Positions 8,442 through 16,586 of a DNA stretch of 62,161 nucleotides are shown piece after piece. The notes under the pieces are model-generated. The model saw only the letters and a list, made by a program, of their open reading frames with translations. It was not told where the DNA came from and searched no databases. The stretch lies in the NCBI GenBank assembly GCA_050180235.1, contig JBFXEJ010000022.1, forward strand, positions 1 to 62,161, written 5' to 3'. The number at the start of each line of letters is the position of its first letter. Position 1 is the first letter of the stretch. This DNA is from JAABRU01 sp050180235. Its GTDB lineage: Bacteria > Desulfobacterota > Desulfobacteria > Desulfobacterales > Desulfococcaceae. A program made the position numbers and the translations under genes.

Positions 8442-9482
8442 TTATTGTCCTGTTTTGAGTTTTTCCCAGTATTTCTGGTATACCAGAATTGCCTCGCCCA
8501 CGTCTACCTGAAATTCACCTTTCTGCACATTTTCTGCATCAGGATAAACCACAGGGTTGTTCCGCACCTCCGGATTCATCAGGGCAACGGCAGCAAGATT
8601 GGGGGAAGCATAACCGACTTCCTCGCTGATGACCTTTGCCACTTCGGGGCGCAGAACATAATTGATCAGTTTGTGAGCGGCTGCGGCATTGCGTGCACCT
8701 TTGGGGATTACCATGCTGTCTGCCCACAGCATAACCCCTTCTTCCGGGTAGATATAGCGGAGTTTGGGATCCTCCTGCGCTGCCAGATAGATTTCCCCGT
8801 TCCAGATCATGCCGATATTTACTTCCCGGTTGAGAAAGGGCAGTTTTGGCGAATCTGAGGCAAACGCGCGCACATTGGGCATAAGGGTAAGCAGTTTGGC
8901 ATAGGCTGCCTCAATATGGGCCGGATCTGTGTCATTGACCGAATACCCCAGCACCTTCAGTCCCATGCCGAAAACATCCCGCAGATCATTGGAAAGCAGC
9001 ACCCGCCCCTTATAAGCCGGATTCCAGAGATCCTTCCAGCTTTTCACAGTCTCAGGGGAAATCACCGCAGAGTTGCATCCAATGCCTGTGGAACCCCACA
9101 GATATGGAAGTGAATACACATTGCCCGGATCATAGGCTTTGTCCATGAGTTTGGGATCCAGGTTTTTCATATTGGGAACCAGATTTTTGTCCAAAGGCTC
9201 CAGCAGATTTTCCCTGCGCATACGGTGAACATAATAGGTGGTGGGAAAAACCAGATCATATTCCTTTCCCCCCACCAGTCTGATTTTGGCAAACATGGCC
9301 TCATTGCTCTCAAATGTGGAATAAATCACCTTAATGCCGGTTTCCTTCTGGAAATCACTGATTACGCTGTCGGGCATGTATTCAGACCAGTTGAACACAT
9401 ACACTTCCGAATCAGCGGCAAAAACCGGGCTGCTCACCGCCATCCAGACCATCACCATCACTGCAAAAAATTTTCTCATCAT
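8442..9482 (-). CDS. potD: Polyamine ABC transporter, substrate-binding protein
   Basis: 346 residues with a Sec signal peptide (MMRKFFAVMVMVWMAVSSPV, cut after FAAD) and the PotD/PotF fold start VYVFNWSEYMPDSVI. The YDLVFPTTYYVHRM and WGSTGIGCN segments are typical of spermidine/putrescine binders. It delivers polyamine to PotBC in the membrane. It is the last gene of potABCD, overlapping potC by 4 bases at 9479-9482. Spermidine versus putrescine preference cannot be read reliably. Confidence 0.93.
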   Translation of the reverse strand: MMRKFFAVMVMVWMAVSSPVFAADSEVYVFNWSEYMPDSVISDFQKETGIKVIYSTFESNEAMFAKIRLVGGKEYDLVFPTTYYVHRMRRENLLEPLDKNLVPNMKNLDPKLMDKAYDPGNVYSLPYLWGSTGIGCNSAVISPETVKSWKDLWNPAYKGRVLLSNDLRDVFGMGLKVLGYSVNDTDPAHIEAAYAKLLTLMPNVRAFASDSPKLPFLNREVNIGMIWNGEIYLAAQEDPKLRYIYPEEGVMLWADSMVIPKGARNAAAAHKLINYVLRPEVAKVISEEVGYASPNLAAVALMNPEVRNNPVVYPDAENVQKGEFQVDVGEAILVYQKYWEKLKTGQ

Positions 9483-10249
9483 TTTTTCTCCTTTATCAGA
9501 AGCTGTGAAAGGGTTACAGAAACAAGGGTAAACAAAAACAGTACCGTGCTGAGCGCGTTGATTTCCGGTTTGATGCCCAGACGGACCAGGGAATAGATTT
9601 TCAGGGGCAGAATCTCAAAAGAGGGGCCTGTGACAAAAAAGCTGACGATCACATCATCCAGCGAAAGGGTGAAACTCAGCAGCCAGCCTGAGACCACAGC
9701 AGGCATGAGAAGGGGTAGCAGCACATAGCGGAAGGTCTGGAATTCTCCCGCGCCCAGATCCCGTGCCGCCTCAATGACACGGGGATCAAATCCCCTGATC
9801 CGGGAATACACTGTCACCACCACAAAAGGAATGCAGAAAGTGATATGGGACATAAGCAGTGTACCGAAACCGATGCGCATACCTGAGAGCATGAAAAAGA
9901 TCAGCAGAGAAATGCCCATGACAATATCCGGACTCATCATGACAATATGAACCAGCGTGTAAAGCACTTTTCTGCCGATAAAGCGGTACCGGTAAAAAGC
10001 CACAGCCGCAAGTGTGCCGATAACTGTGGCTGCAAAACTGGCCAGAAAAGCCACTATCAGGGAATTGCCCAGTGCATCCAGAAGCATGGAATTGTGCAGC
10101 AGTTTTATGTACCAGTCCAGAGTGAACCCGGTCCACCGGGTGGAAAAACGGGATCGGTTAAAGGAATACACGATAAGAATCAGCAGTGGCAGATAAAGGA
10201 AAATATAGATTCCTGTCATATATATGTGTCTGAACATCCGATCTGTCAT
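9479..10249 (-). CDS. potC: Polyamine ABC transporter permease
   Basis: 256 residues with six predicted membrane segments and the cytoplasmic EAA loop EAARDLGAGEFQTFRYVLLP that contacts PotA. The start GIYIFLYLPLLILIVYSFN is characteristic of PotC. It partners PotB as the heterodimeric channel and lies 3 bp after potB. Confidence 0.93.
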   Translation of the reverse strand: MTDRMFRHIYMTGIYIFLYLPLLILIVYSFNRSRFSTRWTGFTLDWYIKLLHNSMLLDALGNSLIVAFLASFAATVIGTLAAVAFYRYRFIGRKVLYTLVHIVMMSPDIVMGISLLIFFMLSGMRIGFGTLLMSHITFCIPFVVVTVYSRIRGFDPRVIEAARDLGAGEFQTFRYVLLPLLMPAVVSGWLLSFTLSLDDVIVSFFVTGPSFEILPLKIYSLVRLGIKPEINALSTVLFLFTLVSVTLSQLLIKEKK

Positions 10250-10252
10250 GAT

Positions 10253-11107
10253 CTACTCCATCAGGGACGAATTGAAGCGCTTTAGGCTGTGGTAATAGAG
10301 CAAAAGCATCAGCCCCATAATCAGGGTCAGGATGACACTTGCTGCCGCGCCAAAGGGCCAGTTTCCGGCTGTGAGAAACTGATCCCGGATAAAATTGCCG
10401 ATAAGCATGGATTTTGCGCCGCCCAGCAGATCCGGAATATAGAAAAGTCCCAGCGCAGGCAGAAACACCAGAATGCATCCTGCAATGACGCCGGGCATGG
10501 TCAGGGGCAGGATGACACGGGTAAATGCCTGCATACGGGACGCCCCCAGATCATGGGCTGCCTCCACGATCAGGGGATCCAGTTTTTCAATGGAACTGTA
10601 AAGAGGCAGAATCATAAAAGGCAGCAGGGTATAAACAAGTCCGCAGAACACGGCCATATCCGTATAAAGAATCTGCAGGGGTTCCCGAATCAGACCTGCG
10701 CCCAGGAGCATGGCATTGAGAATGCCGTTGCTTTTGAGCAGAATGACCAGCGCGTAGGTGCGTATCAGGGAACTGGTCCAGAAAGGGATAATCACCAGCA
10801 CCAGCAGCCAGCGCCGCACCTGCGGACTTATCCGGCAGAGCATGGAGGCAAAAGGATAGGAAAGGAGCAGGCAGACCACTGTGGCAGCAAGCGCATTTTT
10901 AAAGGAATTCAGGAAAATCCGGAAGAAAACCGGTTCAAACAGATTCCGGTAGTTCTCCGCTGTAAAGGTTCCCTCCACAAAATGCGCAGGGTCCCGTTTC
11001 AGAAAACTGATCAGCATGACCAGCACATTGGGGAAAAAAACAAAGACTGTGATCCAGAAAAAAACAATGCCAATGGACAGTCTGCGGAAGCGGCTTTTCT
11101 CATTCAT
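10253..11107 (-). CDS. potB: Polyamine ABC transporter permease
   Basis: 284 residues from the ATG at 11107 (MNEKSRFRRLSIGIVFFWI); the frame is open to 11191 but only within potA. It has six membrane segments and the EAA motif EAAHDLGASRMQAFTRVILP. It overlaps the end of potA by 8 bases, indicating coupled translation. Confidence 0.93.
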   Translation of the reverse strand: MNEKSRFRRLSIGIVFFWITVFVFFPNVLVMLISFLKRDPAHFVEGTFTAENYRNLFEPVFFRIFLNSFKNALAATVVCLLLSYPFASMLCRISPQVRRWLLVLVIIPFWTSSLIRTYALVILLKSNGILNAMLLGAGLIREPLQILYTDMAVFCGLVYTLLPFMILPLYSSIEKLDPLIVEAAHDLGASRMQAFTRVILPLTMPGVIAGCILVFLPALGLFYIPDLLGGAKSMLIGNFIRDQFLTAGNWPFGAAASVILTLIMGLMLLLYYHSLKRFNSSLME

Positions 11108-12188
11108 CCGGCAGCACCACCTCCCATCCGTCAACCCAGCGGAGCCAGACCTGCTGGCCCTGTGCATAAAAAATATCCGCGGCATTTTCATTGAAAAATT
11201 CTGTCACATGCACCTGTTTTCCGCTGCCCAGGCCGATAAGCAGATCCACCGTGCTTCCCTTGTAAATCAGTTCCTCCACTGTTCCTTCCAGAAAAGGAAA
11301 CCCGTCATCGGGCGCGCTTTTGTGCACCTGTATGTCTTCGGGCCGCAGAAGCACCCGGATCCGGTCTCCGGCCTTAAATCCCCGTTTATTCACCATACAG
11401 AATCTGCTTTTTTCAATCACAGCCTGAATATGCACTGTGTCAGTCTCGTGCACAGAGGTGTTGAACATGTTGATTTCGCCCACAAAGCCTGCAACAAACA
11501 GGTTGACCGGATCTTCATAGATTTCTTTGGGTGTGCCAATCTGCTCTGCCCGGCCCTGATTCATGACCACAATCCGATCCGACATGGTCATGGCCTCTTC
11601 CTGATCATGGGTGACAAAAATAAAGGTAATCCCCAGTTTGCGCTGGTAGCGTTTGAGTTCCAGCTGCATTTCCTTGCGAAGCCGGTAATCCAGAGCGCTA
11701 AGGGGTTCATCCAGCAGAAGCACCAAAGGTTCATTGACCACAGCACGGGCAAAGGCCACCCGCTGCTGCTGACCGCCGGAAAGCTGGTTGACCCTGCGGT
11801 TTTCCAGTCCGCTCAGCCGGACCATATCCAGCACCTCTGTGACCTGCTCTCTGATCTCTTTGGATTTCAGCCCCCTGATTTTCAGGCCGAAAGCCACATT
11901 GTCAAACACATTCATGTGGGGAAACAGGGCATAGCTCTGGAAAACCGTGTTTACGTCCCTGCGGTTGGGCGCCAGTTCATTCACCCGCTCACCGCCGATA
12001 AAAATATCCCCCTGATCCGGAATCTCAAAACCGGCAATAAGACGCAGCACCGTGGTTTTGCCGCATCCGGACGGCCCCAGCAGGGTCAGAAATTCACCTG
12101 CATACACATCCAGATGCAGGTCTGCCACAGCAGCCTGGCCCTCATAGGTTTTGATGATATTTTGCAGTTGGACAACCGTCTGCGTCAT
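11100..12188 (-). CDS. potA: Polyamine ABC transporter ATPase
   Basis: 362 residues. Walker A GPSGCGKTT near residue 38, Q-loop, signature LSGGQQQRVAFARA, Walker B VLLLDEPLSALD, and a C-terminal TOBE regulatory domain (IRVLLRPEDIQV onward). It powers uptake by PotBCD and is the first gene of the operon. The upstream 12189-12480 region should hold the promoter, but no clear element is visible. Confidence 0.95.
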   Translation of the reverse strand: MTQTVVQLQNIIKTYEGQAAVADLHLDVYAGEFLTLLGPSGCGKTTVLRLIAGFEIPDQGDIFIGGERVNELAPNRRDVNTVFQSYALFPHMNVFDNVAFGLKIRGLKSKEIREQVTEVLDMVRLSGLENRRVNQLSGGQQQRVAFARAVVNEPLVLLLDEPLSALDYRLRKEMQLELKRYQRKLGITFIFVTHDQEEAMTMSDRIVVMNQGRAEQIGTPKEIYEDPVNLFVAGFVGEINMFNTSVHETDTVHIQAVIEKSRFCMVNKRGFKAGDRIRVLLRPEDIQVHKSAPDDGFPFLEGTVEELIYKGSTVDLLIGLGSGKQVHVTEFFNENAADIFYAQGQQVWLRWVDGWEVVLPDE

Positions 12189-12481
12189 TTTGCAGAAAAA
12201 CTCCGTGTTTCAGGTGTCAGGTTTCAAAGCCTGTGTCAAAGGAAATGCTTTATAAAGAAAAGCCCTGATTTTCGCAAGCACAATTCTTTGCAAAAATAAA
12301 ATTCCCTGAGCAGACTGTATCTGATCGTGTGCAAAAAATCTTTTCCGGAAAATTTTTGTGTAAACCTTTGGCCGGAACCTGCGTCCAAAGTGTCCAAAAG
12401 GAAGTTGCTCCGGCAGTGCCGGCCGCAACTCTGACAGAAGCAGAAACTTTTGCCTTAAATCACCAAAAAGGAGATTATACC

Positions 12482-12835
12482 ATGAACACAAAAAAAATCA
12501 TTGCAGGAATAACTGTGATTGGCATGATATGGGCTGTTCCCGCTGTTTCCTTTGCCGGAGACCGCTATGACCGTTCAGACAGAGGACATGCCCGGATGGA
12601 ACAGCATCATGGAGACCGGGGGGCTCACCGGAACGGCAGGGACAGAATACATGACAGACACGGCAGGGATATGGACAGGGGGCATTATTACCGGGGATCG
12701 CACCGTCAGCACTATAACGGTTATTATGACCGGGGCAGTGCACACCGGCACCATGACCGGAATGAAGTCCGTGTCAGTCATCCCCTTGTCCGTGTAGTCG
12801 TGACACCTTTGGGTATATTTCCTGTATTTTACTGA
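12482..12835 (+). CDS. Small exported His/Arg/Asp-rich protein
   Basis: 117 residues from the ATG at 12482, preceded by AAAGGAGATTATACC. It has a signal peptide (MNTKKIIAGITVIGMIWAVP, cleavage near SFAGD), then a very polar His-Arg-Asp-Gly-rich segment with many HRH and DRHG clusters, then a hydrophobic tail ending VVVTPLGIFPVFY. The composition suggests metal binding in the periplasm, but no family is recognised. It stands alone between the pot operon and a repeat. Confidence 0.7.
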   Translation: MNTKKIIAGITVIGMIWAVPAVSFAGDRYDRSDRGHARMEQHHGDRGAHRNGRDRIHDRHGRDMDRGHYYRGSHRQHYNGYYDRGSAHRHHDRNEVRVSHPLVRVVVTPLGIFPVFY

Positions 12836-13523
12836 AACTGATTTTTTCTGAACCGGGGCAGGCTCCGCACCTGCCCCTTGTGAATCATTCCAGCCCTGAA
12901 ATTATCCTGACATCATGAAGTCCTTTTTTTCTGCATACCGTCTTTTTCCTGTCCCAATCCATGTGTGTTCCGGCTATAAAATCTGAGAAATAATACCGAT
13001 TCGCCATTGACCTGATACAATCTGCAGTTCCGCCCCGGACTGATCCGGAGGAGTGCAGAAATTAAGCGGAGCGGTTTTTTGCAAACGCACGCTGAACCCC
13101 GGAAAAACTGACAATATTGTATAAAATCAATGGAGAATTGGTATAATTGTGCATTATCCTTTGTGAGACTTTGTGCCTTTGCGGCAATCTGAAAACAGCC
13201 GTTATCCGAAAATTTTTTTCAGATTTCATATAAAGCCGAATCCGTCCTTGATTCTGTCAGAAGTTACAGCTTTAAAATGCAACTGCCTGATTTTACATAA
13301 TCCTGTTTTGGGGTATTATAATATATACTTATAAAAATCAGTATATTAAAATTCAAATCTGTAAAATCTGCATTTTTAAAAAAGGATTGCATTTTTTATG
13401 AAGAAAAGAGTATAAAACACTTTTCTTTTGGAAATTTCCAAAAAGAGCATAAAATTATCATGGGCCCTGATCCTTTGGCATTCATCATCTGAAAGTTGAC
13501 GTAACAGGGGGGGAGCATATATC
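12836..13523. other. 688-bp gap with one MITE and AT-rich DNA
   Basis: Contains the TACC...GGTA element at 12994-13143. From 13300 on it is AT-rich DNA with a GGGAGCATATATC ribosome-site region leading into the next gene. No convincing open frame is present; the minus-strand frame at 13376-13558 lacks a ribosome site. Confidence 0.6.
12994..13143. mobile_element. TACC...GGTA MITE, copy A2
   Basis: Ends TACCGATTCGCCATTGA and TCAATGGAGAATTGGTA with TAA duplications at 12991-12993 and 13144-13146. The interior carries the module with GGAGTGCAGAAATTAAGCGG that recurs in copies A3, A6, A7, A11 and A13. Confidence 0.85.
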
Positions 13524-14348
13524 ATGAAAAACAGTGGGAAAATTTGTCGTCTGTCCATTGTCTGTACGTTTATTCCGTTTCTTTTTGCGGCCTGTGCAGG
13601 ACCGGCTCTGAAAAAACAGGAGGGGCTGCATTCCCTGTCAGACTATGCCCTGCGGACACAGACCAGAGTCCGGCAGCGTCTGGCTGAGAGTCCCGAAAGC
13701 ATGGCAGAGGAATCCCTGGCAGCCCTTAATGAGGTGCTGAACTATGCAGACGAGGTCAGAACGGATCCGGACAGATTCAATCTCTCCAAAATTCAGGAAT
13801 ACAGGGAAAAGATCAATATTATCAATGAAAATATGGATCGGTTCCGGGATATGACCCTGCAGACAGACATATCCTTTTCTGTGGGAGCTTACAGACTGTC
13901 GGAATTTTCCGGGGCAGGCCGTTCACAATGCGCAGAACTGGCACGGAAAATCATTGAAACAGCGGCTGCACTCAAAACCCGCTATCCAAAACATGCCATA
14001 CGCATCACGCTGAAAACCCTGGGATATACAGATGAACTTCCCATTGTGCCCGGTTCACTGGAAAAAACAATCCGGACAAATCTTCAGGAACCGGAAGCTC
14101 CGGCAGGCGATGCCCGGCGGAAACAGTACAACCGTGTACTGTCCCGTCTCCGGGCTGCTGCTGTCAGCGGGTATATAATGGAATACCTGCACAGAGAAAT
14201 GCCCGCGCATACGGATATCCGCTATGTGGAAAAAATTGTGGGAAACGGAGAGAATTTCCCCCTGAAAAATCAAAATCCCCCCTATGCAGCGCAGGATGAA
14301 CGGCGGAGAATCTGTATTATTTCACCGTATATAGAAGTCATGCTGTGA
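13524..14348 (+). CDS. Lipoprotein with helical N-terminus and OmpA-like C-terminal domain
   Basis: 274 residues with a lipoprotein signal ending in the lipobox LFAAC (Cys near residue 24). Residues about 30-110 are helical (coiled-coil-like). A region starting DISFSVGAYRLS and continuing through RITLKTLGYTDE to ERRRICIISPY resembles a divergent OmpA/MotB peptidoglycan-binding domain with the HTD-type motif changed to YTD. It is probably outer-membrane anchored and attached to peptidoglycan. It lies upstream of the YfiR operon, separated by a repeat, so co-function is possible but unproven. Confidence 0.6.
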   Translation: MKNSGKICRLSIVCTFIPFLFAACAGPALKKQEGLHSLSDYALRTQTRVRQRLAESPESMAEESLAALNEVLNYADEVRTDPDRFNLSKIQEYREKINIINENMDRFRDMTLQTDISFSVGAYRLSEFSGAGRSQCAELARKIIETAAALKTRYPKHAIRITLKTLGYTDELPIVPGSLEKTIRTNLQEPEAPAGDARRKQYNRVLSRLRAAAVSGYIMEYLHREMPAHTDIRYVEKIVGNGENFPLKNQNPPYAAQDERRRICIISPYIEVML

Positions 14349-14404
14349 AATATCTTTCCATGCCGGGCCGTTTTTATATATTTAACCATAGCTTTTTTAA
14401 CTGA

Positions 14405-14541
14405 ACTGATGTTACGCAGATTCGTCATACCGGCGAAAGCCGGTATCCGGAACCGTCTGAAAATACCGGATTCAGGCTTTCTCCGGAATGACGGGAAATA
14501 CAGCAGTCTGCCGGATTCTGAAGGTTTGGCGTAACATCAGT
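14405..14541. mobile_element. ACTGATGTTACGC palindromic element, copy E1
   Basis: Terminal inverted repeats ACTGATGTTACGC and GCGTAACATCAGT with a GGCGAAAGCC-type interior, flanked by 6-bp AACTGA duplications at 14399-14404 and 14542-14547. A sister copy is at 20835-20969. Confidence 0.85.
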
Positions 14542-14568
14542 AACTGAAGAAAGAATGAAAGTATCCAA

Positions 14569-15132
14569 ATGCCGTACCTGTATGACAGAAAGCATTTTTT
14601 CCTGTTCTGGCTCCCGGTTTTTGTGCCGGTCATTTTTCTGTATGCTGAAAGCACAGCCTCGGAATATCAGGAAAAGGCTGAATTTATCTGCGGTTTTGCC
14701 CAGTTTGTGCGATGGCCGCAGGATGAAAATTCTGATATGCCTCTGCAAATCTGCATTCTGGGCAGAAATCCTTTCGGGACTGAACTCAGGAGCCTGGAAA
14801 ACAAAACCGTCCGCGGCAGACCGATTTCCTTCCGTGTCTGTCCGGATGAAAAAAGGGCAGAAAACTGCCATATTGTGTTTGTGAGTGCTTCGGAAAAAGA
14901 ACGCATCCCAGCAGTTCTTTCCCGGTTCCGTTCACGTCCGGTACTTACAGTTGGAGACTTTCCCGGATTTGCGGCAGAGGGGGGCATTATCAATCTGATC
15001 CTTACCGGTACACAGCTTCGTTTTGAAATCAATACAGATGCCGCTCATAGATCCGGGCTGCAAATCAGTTCCCATCTGCTTAAACTTGCCCGCATTGTCA
15101 CAGCACCGTCTGAAAAGGACAGACCGCAATGA
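14569..15132 (+). CDS. YfiR-like periplasmic protein (DUF4154)
   Basis: 187 residues with an N-terminal hydrophobic signal segment and the family start KAEFICGFAQFVRWP, followed by LQICILGRNPFG and CHIVFVSASEKERI. The C-terminal VGDFPGFAAEGGIINLIL segment is the usual family ending. YfiR proteins restrain a membrane-bound diguanylate cyclase or kinase in response to envelope state. It overlaps the next gene by ATGA (15129-15132), so it is translationally coupled to the receiver/HPt protein, its likely membrane partner. Confidence 0.85.
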   Translation: MPYLYDRKHFFLFWLPVFVPVIFLYAESTASEYQEKAEFICGFAQFVRWPQDENSDMPLQICILGRNPFGTELRSLENKTVRGRPISFRVCPDEKRAENCHIVFVSASEKERIPAVLSRFRSRPVLTVGDFPGFAAEGGIINLILTGTQLRFEINTDAAHRSGLQISSHLLKLARIVTAPSEKDRPQ

Positions 15133-16586
15133 AAAAAAACTTTGACCGTCTGCCAATCCGGAAGAAACTGACCTGGCTGATGTTTATGAATGCCGGTCTG
15201 ATTATGGGGCTGATTTCCGTGTTCCTGCTTATCAATGATGCCGGATATCTGCAGGGGAACATCTTCGGAAAATTTTTCACGATTTTCCTTCTGTCCTGCG
15301 CTGCAGCCCGGTTTTTGTCAGTGAATCTGGAGAAAATCATTGTGACCCCTGTTCTTGAACTGGCTGCGATGATGAAAACTGTTTCAGAGCAAAAGGAATA
15401 TTCTCTGAGAGCGGAGCGGAAAGCGCAGGATGAAACCGGAATTCTGTTTGAGGGATTCAATGAAATGCTCACACAGATAAAAAACAGGGACAAAGAACTG
15501 GAAATGTACAAAAATCATATTGAAGAGATGGTGAATCGCAGAACAGAGGAACTGGAAAAATCACTGGCAGAACTGAAAACAGCAAAAGAAGCCGCTGAAA
15601 CTGCCGGTATTGCCATGTCCCGTTCTCTGAACAGCAGCCCCGCAGTTTCTTTTTCCCCTGAAAAATCGCAGGACACAGGAATTCCGAAAAAAGATGGGTC
15701 TGCCGAAGATATTTCCTGCAAATATGAGCGTCCGTCTGTCCGGGCTCTTCTGGTGGAGGATAACCCGGTCAGCCAGTTTGTGGGACAGAAAATTCTGGAA
15801 CATCTGGCCTGCACGGTTGATACGGCATCCGACGGCATACAGGCAGTTGAAATGTTTTCCCGCGCAGAGTATAATATTGTTTTTATGGACTGTCAGATGC
15901 CGAAAATGGACGGTTATACGGCCACACAGGAAATTCGGAAATATGAACGTCTCAACTCTTCCTGCCACCGTACACCGGTCATAGCGCTCACAGCCCATGC
16001 CATGGAAGAGGAGCAGAAAATCTGCCTGGCAGCCGGAATGGATGATTTTATCACCAAGCCTTTTTTGCCGGCGCAACTGGAGTCGGCCCTGAAAAAATGG
16101 TGTCCCTGTGAAAAAAAGGAATCCGGCACAGTTCCGGAAGCAGGAGGCAGTGAAAACATTGCAGAATCTTGTACTTCCGCGGAAAATCCTGTATTGGCGG
16201 CAGACAGGGAAACTGCACCCTCTGCAGACATGGCTGTACTGGATAATATCCGGGCGCTTCAGAGAGATGGATCGCCTGACATACTGAAAAAAGTGCTTTC
16301 CCATTATCTGGAACATACCCCGAAACTCATAGATGAACTGGAAAAAGCGATACAGGAAGGCAATATGAAAGCGATCAGTGAAACCGCACACAGCATGAAA
16401 TCCGGCTGCGGCAATGTGGGGGCCATGCCTCTTTTTGAACTGTGCCGGAAAATGGAGGCCATTGGCCGGGGCCGTGCGCCTGAGGAAAGCACAGACACAG
16501 CAGACAGTGTCTTCATGAAAATCCGAAGCGAGTATGAAAAGGTAAAACTTTTTCTGCAAAAAGAGATGGGAAAACAGACACAGTGA
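15129..16586 (+). CDS. Membrane HAMP-like protein with receiver and HPt domains, no kinase core
   Basis: 485 residues. N-terminal membrane segments lie around residues 17-37 and 45-62, with a HAMP/coiled-coil region to about 160. A receiver domain starts near residue 206 (ALLVEDNPVSQFVG; phosphoacceptor D254 in MDCQMPKMDG; LTAHA; ITKPF). A C-terminal HPt domain has His 421 in AHSMKSGCGN. Hybrid kinases in YfiR operons normally have HisKA and HATPase domains between HAMP and receiver. Here the coiled coil runs through a short low-complexity linker directly into the receiver. The protein may be a phosphotransfer hub. It is coupled at both ends by 4-bp overlaps. Confidence 0.85.
   Translation: MKKNFDRLPIRKKLTWLMFMNAGLIMGLISVFLLINDAGYLQGNIFGKFFTIFLLSCAAARFLSVNLEKIIVTPVLELAAMMKTVSEQKEYSLRAERKAQDETGILFEGFNEMLTQIKNRDKELEMYKNHIEEMVNRRTEELEKSLAELKTAKEAAETAGIAMSRSLNSSPAVSFSPEKSQDTGIPKKDGSAEDISCKYERPSVRALLVEDNPVSQFVGQKILEHLACTVDTASDGIQAVEMFSRAEYNIVFMDCQMPKMDGYTATQEIRKYERLNSSCHRTPVIALTAHAMEEEQKICLAAGMDDFITKPFLPAQLESALKKWCPCEKKESGTVPEAGGSENIAESCTSAENPVLAADRETAPSADMAVLDNIRALQRDGSPDILKKVLSHYLEHTPKLIDELEKAIQEGNMKAISETAHSMKSGCGNVGAMPLFELCRKMEAIGRGRAPEESTDTADSVFMKIRSEYEKVKLFLQKEMGKQTQ

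Noticed and set aside
10289..12299. Long plus-strand frames opposite potA and potB
   Set aside because: Shadows of intact ABC transporter genes with clear motifs on the minus strand.
13376..13558. Minus-strand 60-residue frame upstream of the lipoprotein gene
   Set aside because: No ribosome site, low-complexity AT-rich DNA, and it overlaps the start of a well-supported plus-strand gene.
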